This document shows positions 56,073 through 64,000 of a stretch of 64,000 bases of DNA, one piece after another. The stretch covers positions 80,418,627 through 80,482,626 of the forward strand of contig CM076193.1 in the NCBI GenBank assembly GCA_038277395.1, in the 5' to 3' direction. Within the stretch, counting starts at the first letter, position 1. Every line of letters starts with the position of its first letter. The translations under genes were made by a program, and so were the position numbers. The notes below the pieces were generated by a model. That model saw nothing but the letters and a program-made list of their open reading frames with translations. It did no database searches and was not told where the DNA came from. The DNA comes from Dryocosmus kuriphilus (taxonomy: Eukaryota; Arthropoda; Insecta; Hymenoptera; Cynipidae).

Positions 56073-57936
56073 TGTAACGAGGCGTTACGGCACGACTCGT
56101 TGCCTACCATTTCGAACCGTAGTGATATATATATATAGTATACGTCACTGCACGCACGTAGTGAGCAGATGACGTCCCCACTCCACGGAGCAACCAGTGC
56201 GCCGACGCGACCCACAGCTCGTGTTGTAATAAGCACGAGCGAGGCGTGGATCGCGGCACTTCACTCGGTGCGTCCAGTCGAGTCAAATCGACTGGCCTCA
56301 ACGACAAGGAGCTGCACTGGTTCCTCTGTGGACGGGCTCCCCGTGGCAGAGTTACCGGGCGACGACGACGGCGACGACGACGACGGCGACGATGAAGAAC
56401 CCTCCGACATCCCGACCTCCATCCTCACCCTTCCGATCCCCACCTGGGGAGACCGACGTATCCATAGATGGACGGGCTCTCCCGTGGTCTGCTAATGCGA
56501 TACAGGAGACGTGGCCTAGGTTTCCGAGCCACCCTCTGTCGGCAACTCCACTTTCCGACCCTCACCTGGGGAGACCGACGCATGCGTAGATGGACGGGCT
56601 CTCCCGTGGTCTGCAAATGCGATACAGGAGACGTGGCCTAGATCCCCTAGCCACCCTCCTGTCGGCAACTCCACCTTCCGATCTTTACCTGGGGAGAACG
56701 ACGTATGCGTGGATGGACGGGCTCTCCCGTGGTCTGCGCATGCGATACAGAAGATGTGGCCTAGGTCCCCTAGCCACCCTCCTGTCGGCAACTCCACCTA
56801 CCGATCCTCACCTGGGGAGACCGACGCATGCGTAGATGGACGGGCTCTCCCGTGTTCTGCACATGCAATACAGAGGACGTCGCCTAGGTCCCCTAGCCAC
56901 CCTCCTGTCGGCAACTCCACCTTCGATCCTCACCTGGGGAGACCGACGCATTCGTAGATGCACGGGCTCTCCCGTGGTCTGCACATGCGATACAGGAGAC
57001 GTGGCCTAGGTCCACTAGCCACCCTCCTGTCGGCGACCCCATCCCTCCGTTCCCCACCTGGGGAGACCGCCGCATGCGTAGATATACGGGCTCTCCCGTG
57101 GTCTGCACATGTGATACAGGAGACGTGGTCTAGGTTCCCTAATCACCCTCCTGTCGGCGACCCCATCCCTCCGCTCCCCACCTGGGGAGACCGACGCATG
57201 CGTAGATGGACGGGCTCTCCCGTGGTCTGCACATGTGATACAGGAGACGTGGCCTAGGTCCCCTAGCCACCCTCCTGTCGGCAGCTCCCACCCGACTGAT
57301 GACACAATGACCGAACAATCCGTAACCACACCGCACCCGTCCTGAGCCCGGGGTCCGTCCCCCGACCACCTGTACCGCTCCGAAAGGTGGAGCTCCCGGG
57401 TCCATCAGGAACCGTACCTAGAGTTACCTCTACCGACTCCGTCTAATTCGCGCGAACCACCGCAGAAATACCGCTCTACCGATACCATTCTTGTTAACCT
57501 GTTACAGGGTCAACCCCGAAAACCTGAGGCGGCCAGACCACCACCGAACCACTTACATGTCCGCCGTAAAGGACACATACACACGCAGCTTTTGCATCGA
57601 GTCACACAATACGCACACAAATGATCACGCGGAGTCCACACACACGCACACACCCACACACACACACACACCTAGTTTTATATCGAGTCACACAATACAC
57701 GCACACATACCCATGTAGAATCCGCGCACACACACCCGCACACCTACACACACACACACACGCTCACACAAGCACACACACCCTAGCAATGTAAGTTATA
57801 GGAAGAATAGAGATACTTTGTTTTGACATTACAACCGATGTTATCACTGTTAAGCCCTAACCCCCAATCCTAAACCCTGGTAAGACTGAAGCGTCCGGAC
57901 GGGGTATCTCAGACCAGAGGGGAATAGCAGCGTTAC
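56073..57936 (+). repeat. 3' LTR, 1864 bp, with 7 minisatellite units
   Basis: Same ends and order as the 5' LTR, but the (AT)n run is only ~14 bp and the 123-bp minisatellite (about 56424-57290) has ~7 units instead of ~25. The unique region and CA-rich tracts (57590-57780) match the 5' LTR closely. Confidence 0.92.
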
Positions 57937-57941
57937 AAGTA

Positions 57942-58060
57942 AAATAATTTCTTTTGTAATTTTTAACTTAAAGGTTTATACGATACATAAACACCGAGCG
58001 CGTAGCGCGAGGTGAATAATCTATCGAGCGCGAAGCACTAGTACCAGCAGACGCGCGCCA
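57942..58060 (+). repeat. Family X repeat, copy 4, 3' part
   Basis: Continues copy 4 after the gypsy insertion: AAATAATTTCTTTTGTAATTTT, AAAGGTTTATAC, ATAAACACCGAGCGCGTAGC and GAGCGCGAAGC match X copy 3. Homology stops near 58060, so the final hairpins of X are missing, and the Polinton phospholipase gene begins. Confidence 0.8.
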
Positions 58061-58105
58061 GTCCTTTTCGGTAGGGTTTCATATGAAGTCCCAGGCCTCT
58101 GCAAG

Positions 58106-58834
58106 TTATTGTTTTTTGGATGTGTTAGCATCATTTACGGCCTTAGCTACACCAGCTGCTCCACTAGTCAGATCTCTAAGTACACTGTGTCCAGCAAATA
58201 TTGTAATCAGTGGCAAAATAACACCGACTTTCGAGGGTATTGGCTGAACACATATATTTTTCACTTGCTGTTTATTGCCTGCACATTTGACAGATTGCTG
58301 CGCACCTCGGATTGCAGACGTGATGACCAATTTTGCATCAATACTTCGCCTCTTTGCTTTCTTGGCTGCATTCACAACCTTTCTAAACATTATGAGTTTC
58401 TTGTTTGAACTAAGCTTCCTGTTTTTTGAACCATGTATCCTCTGCTGTGGACTGGAGTTCCTCTCTGAAGTAGATCTCTTCTTCAACCCCATACAGAGTT
58501 TCCCTTTGGAATTCATTGCGTTCGCTGTTGACAGTGCTGCCGCTTTCTCGTCAATTCTAGCGTCTTCAGAAAGAACCTGCTGCCACGCTTTACTAGCTAG
58601 TACACGATCTACAGCGTTTCTCGTTTCAACATTCCCGTGATTTCGTGAGTGCGCAATGCTACCTTCTTTATACGCTGCTTCTAGAGGGTAGATAACAGGA
58701 TGACCTCTCGCAAGTCGTTTGAATAGCTTAGTACATTGTACACAGTATTGATAGACAGGTAAATGCAACTCAAACGGCAAGTTGTTAATGAGTTTCTTGA
58801 TTAAACCTTTACCTGGATGACCACTGCGTAACAC
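58106..58834 (-). pseudogene. Polinton phospholipase A2-like (parvovirus VP1-type) protein
   Basis: A 242-residue open frame. LPFELHLPVYQYCVQCTKLF corresponds to the calcium-binding loop, and YPLEAAYKEGSIAHS to the helix that in active enzymes carries the catalytic His-Asp pair; here Gly-Ser stands in its place. The Cys before Lys-Glu is Tyr, and the loop glycines are altered. The rest is Lys/Ala-rich, with a hydrophobic stretch VILPLITIFAGHSVL that may be membrane-active. Genes of this kind occur in adintovirus-type Polintons. The frame is open but the enzyme site looks dead. Confidence 0.6.
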
Positions 58835-58882
58835 TTTATTCGTTTTGACGGTGCACGATCGTTCTTCACTATTAACCTTCCG

Positions 58883-59395
58883 GTGAATAACTTTGATACC
58901 CTCGTACCACCAGAAAAGAAGAAGAAGAGCCTAAAACGTCATTGCAGTCTACTGCCAGACAGCATTCGCGCCGTGTTTTGCGGGCCGTCAAATTGTGGCA
59001 AGACAAATACGTTACTTACTCTAATCTTACACCAAAACGGATTGAAATTTGCCAGTGTTTACGTCTACCCCAAATTCCTGAAACAACCGAAGTACCGATT
59101 CCTGGAACGGGTGTTAAATAATGTAGATGGCGTTGGGTATTTTCCTTTCAGTGAGCATGAAGAAATAATATCGCCAAGTGAAGCTCAACCAAATTCTATA
59201 ATTGTATTTATTTTATTATTGTTATATTTATTATTGTTCGAGACAATATTAATCTGTTAATACTATTCAAACAGGGTGAAATTAATTTAAGACACGTGTA
59301 TGATGAACACGTGAACATTGACATGAGTTATGAACAATTTATAGGCAATCTCAAGGAGTGTAGATATCGAAAAGGATTTGACTATTTTATTTCTC
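58883..59395 (+). pseudogene. Polinton packaging ATPase (FtsK/HerA-like), Walker B lost
   Basis: Reads RAVFCGPSNCGKTNTLLTLI, a clear Walker A loop (G-P-S-x-x-G-K-T), then FASVYVYPKFLKQPKYRFLE. After AQPNSIIVF the sequence turns into an AT-rich low-complexity stretch (59200-59275) where the acidic Walker B would be. It resumes as HVYDEHVNIDMSYEQF and ends near 59395. The enzyme would pump DNA into capsids. Transcribed divergently from the phospholipase gene. Confidence 0.65.
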
Positions 59396-59469
59396 TATAA
59401 ATACAAGTTATGCGCGGGAAATGATTTCATTATAGATTGTGACATCAACACATTAACATGTCAAAGTTT

Positions 59470-60169
59470 CAAAAAGAGAAGGCGGTGCTCCATCAAATCG
59501 CAAATGTCAGTGATTCGACGTAAACATCGAATGTTGAAAATGGGTAAAGAAGCTACTGAAAAGAAAATGAGTGAAATGTTTAAGCCAATCATCATCCTAC
59601 TGCAGAAACTGGTAGACATATCTAGTCCTTAAATCAAAAAGGAAGTTGAACAAAATGAATCTGCAAAGAAAAAGCATGAAGAGGGGGAGGATGGTAACGC
59701 TTCTTACATGACTGCTGATGCTGAAGAAGGAGAACAGGATGAAACTATAGTTCAAGATAATGGTGCAACTGTGCCTCCTGGTAATTATGAGTATTTAGCA
59801 AGGAAGTTTCACAGGATGCTATATCAAAACAGAAAACTGTACTTGGATATGGTTTATGATGTTCGCAAACTCAGTAATGATACTCTTATGATTGGTGATA
59901 AATCCATTATTTTTGAGGAACCATATATCCATGTTGGAGATAAACAGTATTTGAAAACCGTTGGTCTGTTTGAACTGCTGTTTGGACAGACTCCTGAAGA
60001 ATCATATATAAGTTCTCATAATCTGAGAAATTATAAAGAAATTCTAGTTGCCACAAATGCACATAAAGAGCGGTACAGTGCAAATGAAGCTGTTCGGAAA
60101 GGAAAACTATCAAGCATAAGAACTTCATTGAAAAACTGTTCAATGTATCGCGCAGACGGTCTTCGATGA
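59470..60169 (+). pseudogene. DUF8207-like Polinton protein
   Basis: Two open pieces in one frame, separated by a TAA at 59630-59632. The first has a basic start and KKMSEMFKPIIILLQKLVDI; the second is acidic and then LDMVYDVRKLSNDTLMIGDK, FEEPYIHVGDKQYLKTVGLF and ELLFGQTPEESYIS. This matches, in my memory, the DUF8207-type proteins found in arthropod Polintons. Their function is not established. Confidence 0.5.
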
Positions 60170-60589
60170 GTTGAGGTTCACTGCCACAGTATATGGTAGC
60201 AAAAAAAATGTAAATACTGACTAAATTTTCTGGAATGATCCCAACGAATTATTGGATCGCATTCATCTACTCTTAGCGTCCAGGCAGCAAGCAACCTAAG
60301 CCTTAACAATGAAATTATGTCTATTATTGAGGAACCACGAGAATATCATTAGTATCACGATGAGTATCGATGTGTTTGGACGTCACCTAGATCGAACTAC
60401 TGCAGCAAGCCGTGGGCTTCCTGGTGATCCCAGATCACATCCGGCAACAATTATGATATAGAAGGTAAGAGAGTGTGTAAAGTCAGTGAGGCTAAAGAAC
60501 AATACGACGCAGTCAGTTTAGAAATTTTATAGCGTGTTATTCACTGAACTTATTGCTCAATTGAATGCTCGACTAAACGCCCTCGAGAA

Positions 60590-61210
60590 TGGAAGAAGAG
60601 AAATTTTTAGTTGTCACGGAATTGCATAAACCTACTAGAAAGAATTATCCACGCCGTCGCGTGCAAATGCGTGATATAGATGACACTTGCCAGGTAGATT
60701 TGGTTGAAATATTACCCTATGCCCACGAAAATAATTTTTAAAAGTATTTACTTACCATAATAGATATTTTCTCCAAGTACGCCTGAACTGTCACTGTTAA
60801 AAGCAAGAGTGGACTAGATGTCACTCCAGCAATGCAATCTGTACTGGTACAGGGTCGTATACCAAAAAATTCCCCACTGACAAAGGCAAAGAATTTTATA
60901 ATTCACATTTAAAAGATCTTACGCAACAATACAGGATCAATCTCGACTCAAAGCTAGTAATCCATGGGCTTCAATCTGTGAACTGTTTAAGCGCACGATT
61001 TAGAACAAGATGTGGCCGCAATTCAGCTTGGAAGACAACGACAAGTTGATACACGTTTTACCTGCTCTCACCTCCAAGTACAACGATACAATACATCGAT
61101 CAATCGGTATGAAGCCTAGAGATGCCACTGCTTCAGAAGGAAGAAAGCAAGCTTCAAATTGGTGGCAGATTTCGAGTCAGCAAGCACAAGCATGTCTTTA
61201 AAAAAGGACT
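60590..61210 (+). pseudogene. Polinton integrase core
   Basis: Retrovirus-like integrase in several frames: HKPTRKNYPRRRV, TCQVDLVEILPYA (first Asp), YLLTIIDIFSKYA, SVLVQGRIPKN, TDKGKEFYNSHLKDL (second Asp), ICELFKRT (Glu), and the open frame 61010-61201 with KYNDTIHRSIGMKPRDATAS. The DDE residues are all present, but at least three stops and several frame changes break it. It would join the linear element to the genome. Confidence 0.7.
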
Positions 61211-61324
61211 GGACAACAGAGATATTCACTGTGGCTCTAGTTATGCCCACTAATCCAGTGACACAAAAGCTCAAGGACTATTAAGAACAAACTATTGCTG
61301 GCGGATTCTATAAACAGGAACTTC

Positions 61325-61475
61325 TCAAAGTTAAGCATCCAGAAGTATACCTTGAGGAAAATGTAATAAAGGAACGTGGCAATAAAGCATATGTAAAGTG
61401 GTTAGGCTTTGATAGTTCACAAAACGGCTGGATAGATGAATCAGATATGCAATTAACTTCTTTGCAGTTTTAAAT
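61325..61475 (+). pseudogene. Chromodomain at the end of the Polinton integrase
   Basis: Reads LLKVKHPEVYLEENVIKERG, then NKAYVKWLGFDSSQNGWIDE, with the aromatic residues of a chromodomain (Tyr, Trp, Trp). It closes at TAA after LTSLQF. Chromodomains on integrases tether them to modified histones. A degraded second copy lies at 61790-61945. Confidence 0.65.
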
Positions 61476-62340
61476 CAACGATGACATAATGTTAAACCAA
61501 CCATGAATCAATGCTAAACCAACGATGGATCAATGTTAAGCTAAATTATGAGATTCATTATACACAGTATAAGCTTCTACTAACTAGATTTAAGTTTTTT
61601 TTTGGCAAATAAAAAAACAATACATATACATATATCTGTTTTTATTCAATATAACCCTTATATTTACCCTATTTACAATAGTTTACAATAACAAAACTTT
61701 AGAAATACTTTTTACAAAATGAATCCTAATCTTTTATAAGAAGATTTAACAATTTACAAATTCAAGGGCTATCAAGAACAAACAATCGTTGGTGGATTGT
61801 GTTAACAGAAACTACTTATAGTTAAGCATCCAGACGTATACCATGTGTAAAAAGTAAGTAAAAAAGCATAGCAATGAAGTATATGTAAAGTGGTTAGGCT
61901 TTGATAGTTCATACAACACCTGGATGTACAAGTCAGATAGGCAATAATCTTTTGTGCAATGTTGAATCAACTCTGTGCAAAGTTGAATCAATGCTGAACC
62001 AATGTTGGATCAATGGTGAATCAATGTTAGACCAGCGATGAATTGATGTTGAATCAACGACAAATCAATGTTAAACCAACGATGAACCAATGTTGAGCCA
62101 ACGATGAATTGATGCTAAACTAAATTATGAGATTCATTATATAAAGTATACGCTTGTACTAACTAGGTGTAAGGCTTTTTTGATAAATAAAAAGCAATTC
62201 GTGTACATATACATTAACATACATACATAAATATATATTTTTGTATTCAATATAACCCTTACATTTACCTGATTTACAATAGTTTACAATAACAAAACCT
62301 TATAATTACTATTTACACATCTTAATCTAATCTTTTGCAC
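61476..62340. repeat. Tandem duplication of the integrase 3' end with a ~15-bp minisatellite
   Basis: 61275-61740 and 61765-62340 align from TATTAAGAACAAACTATTG through ATTATGAGATTCATTATA-A-AGTATA and TTTACAATAGTTTACAATAA. The second copy has a longer minisatellite of ~15-bp CAATGTT/CAACGAT words (61955-62115) than the first (61478-61545). The duplicated chromodomain is full of stops. Confidence 0.65.
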
Positions 62341-63790
62341 GAAGATTTAATAATTCTTCATCACTTTAGGTGAAAAAATCATCATCAATATCCATTGCGT
62401 TCCTTCTCTAATGACCGCACGCAAAGGTAACATTACTGTCCTTTAACAGGAATCGCTTGTCGTCGTAGCAACTTAACGTAACCTTTTTCTGCTTAACATT
62501 CTGAACGTTTTGCAGTCTAGATCGGATTACATACTGAGTTCTGCTTTGAACAGAAAAATTTCTTAAGCATTCAGTGTAATCATCGAAGGTAGCTGACTTC
62601 CTTACGACGTCTGCTTTTACATTTTGTAATTATTATAAATATTATACATCTTGTTCTGCAAGCGGCATTAGCTTGCGGCATTCCAAAAACATTTTCTCGA
62701 GGCTAGTTAAGAGTGTCGAAATTATGAACGTCATTTTTCATATCGGCGTAGATGTCGTCACATTCCTCTTCGTATTTTTTAAGCATATAGTCATAGTGAA
62801 AGTTGTAAATGAGAATCTTGGAGACATCCATCACTGTGAACCCTATATAGATCGGCATGTTGAACAAAACTTCAGTTTCGTTCAGTTCGGTTTGGCTATG
62901 AGGGCTTCTGCTCCATATCTACCCTCCCACTTTGTCACGAGTTTGATATTGACATATTTTCGTACGTCCTTTACTGTCTTTCCGTAAACTGCATTATTAA
63001 TTAATTTATATAAATTCTTTTCAAATTAATTTTTAGCGTTAGTTCTCAGTGTAGTATTCAGATCAATGTAGCAAACCTCATGTTTTTCGAAGACTTCTGT
63101 ATAAGGTTTTCTTCCTCCTTGAGCTTCATCATCATCAACAGGTTTTAGTAACGACTCACAATCTGCATAAATGATGAAAGGAGCTCTGCCTCGATTCTTG
63201 AAATCTTTTAATTGAATGAAGTATTTTCCAGTTTCTGGTAGCATCACTTTGCAATCGGTTAACCTTTTACAGTCTCCAGTGTGAGCAGCCAGCTTTTCCA
63301 TGTTCATGAAATAGTGTAGGCATCGGACACAGATTCTAAGCTTTTTTCTAGTATTTCTCGATAGTTGTCCGTGACCAATCGAGATAAATCTTTTATTCAA
63401 ACTTTGGAAGTTGAATGTTTGGGTACCGCTCTCCTGATATTCTTCTTCTGCTTCTTCATCACTGCTATCCTCACTAACCTACTCTTCTTCTACTCGAAGA
63501 AGGTGCACATGCTCGTCTCTTTATTGTGAAGTAAGATGAAGAGGAACCACCATAAATTTATTTTTCTTCTTTTTAATCAGGCTATATTTATTCACTGAGA
63601 TATTATTTTCTTCTTTTAAATTTGGACACATCTTTCATTGCAACTGTGAACCAGATTTCATAAAAATCTAGCTCATCCTTATACTGATGATAGTTGGATA
63701 CAGGTTCAGCACTGTCTTTCCTTTTAGGTGGATACATGGCTGATAGGATGGTCCACTTGAAACATTCGTTGTCATCGTTGTTTTGCACGT
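62341..63790 (-). pseudogene. Polinton DNA polymerase B, internally deleted
   Basis: Protein-primed family B polymerase relic on the - strand. The N-terminal part (63788 to 63603) reads ECFKWTILSAMYPPKRKD. 63400-63026 has LRICVRCLHYF, LAAHTGDCKRL and RAPFIIYADCESLL, with the exonuclease D-x-E. It then reaches the palm/thumb: NNAVYGKTVKDVRKYVNIKL, VTKWEGRYGAEALIAKP and MDVSKILIYNFHYDYMLKKY. The Y-x-D-T-D-S polymerase motif expected just after this is missing. The C terminus (62600 to 62400) has LSCYDDKRFLL. At ~1.45 kb it is far shorter than the family's usual ~3 kb or more. Confidence 0.75.
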
Positions 63791-63800
63791 TGGTACAAAC

Positions 63801-64000
63801 TTTTTACATTCTCATCTCAACGAGAAGGTATAAGTTTTAGGTGAAAACTGACTTTCGTGGATTTCATTAAATCTCGAAGTTTCGTGACCCGCTGCATCCG
63901 AAAAAACATGTCTTACGTTGGTGTCTGTCGTTGTCGTTGTTGCCTGTTAGCACGATAACTTTCGAAGAACTAATCGGACTGTATTAAGCTTTAGCATATT
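63801..64000 (+). repeat. Family X repeat, copy 5, cut by the window end
   Basis: Starts TTTTTACATTCTCATC right after the polymerase remnant. It continues with ATTTCATTAAATCTCGAAGTTT and GTCGTTGTCGTTGTTGCC, then ATAACTTTCGAAGAACTAAT. Same orientation as copies 1, 3 and 4. Confidence 0.85.

Larger units (their letters stand above)
46957..57936 (+). mobile_element. Complete but inactive Ty3/gypsy retrotransposon
   Basis: LTRs at 46957-50943 and 56073-57936 both begin TGTAAYGAGGCGTTACGGCA and end GGGGAATAGCAGCGTTAC. AAGTA flanks the element (46952-46956 and 57937-57941), a 5-bp target duplication. The empty-site sequence CTTAAGTAAAAT is seen in other X copies. Inside are a tRNA-Lys-type primer site, gag, protease, reverse transcriptase, RNase H, integrase and a polypurine tract. 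No envelope gene is seen. Stops, frameshifts and active-site changes make it inactive. Internal DNA is much GC-richer than the flanks. Confidence 0.93.

Overview
This window looks like transposon-dense, AT-rich DNA from an animal nuclear genome, most likely an insect or another arthropod. The evidence is the mix of BEL/Pao, Ty3/gypsy, Tc1, Transib, hAT, LINE and Polinton/Maverick relics, with splice-like sites and many tandem repeats. I find no intact host gene, no rRNA or tRNA gene and no CRISPR array. Almost every recognisable coding stretch is a mobile-element gene broken by stops or frameshifts. Family assignments rest on motifs read by eye, not on database searches. || Layout. 1-5.6 kb: non-coding DNA, one copy of a repeat family I call X, a MITE-like element and short tandem repeats. 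6-11 kb: a decayed BEL/Pao retrotransposon on the + strand, split in its protease region by a Tc1/mariner element (6365-7550, TA target duplication). 11.7-12.2 kb: a 63-bp tandem array carrying CCAAT-box motifs, then a LINE reverse-transcriptase scrap. 16.9-21 kb: two Ty3/gypsy relics, one of reverse transcriptase and one of gag-protease. 24.1-24.8 kb: a LINE RNase H tail. 28.5-29.4 kb: a ~155-bp satellite-like array. 30.9-33.9 kb: two X copies head to head, one carrying a hAT-type MITE with a perfect 8-bp target duplication. || 34.4-42.7 kb is the most unusual block. Two ~1.75-kb inverted arms enclose three degraded fragments resembling transportin-3 (TNPO3 / transportin-SR, a nuclear import receptor). 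The right arm runs directly into a broken Transib-type (RAG1-like) transposase gene. || 44.5-63.8 kb holds parts of one or two Polinton/Maverick (adintovirus-like) elements: capsid, penton-like and cysteine-protease fragments at 44.5-45.9 kb, then phospholipase A2, packaging ATPase, a DUF8207-like protein, integrase with chromodomain, and DNA polymerase B at 58.1-63.8 kb. Between them lies an X copy split by a complete 11-kb Ty3/gypsy element (46957-57936). That element has a 5-bp target duplication, a tRNA-Lys-type primer site, a polypurine tract and gag-pol. Its two LTRs differ greatly in length (3987 versus 1864 bp) because of a 123-bp minisatellite inside them. || The order of events can be read from the nesting: Polinton material, then X, then gypsy; BEL, then Tc1; X, then the hAT MITE. 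A recurring theme is loss of catalytic residues, including several Asp-to-Asn changes. The setting resembles pericentromeric heterochromatin or a piRNA-cluster-like graveyard.
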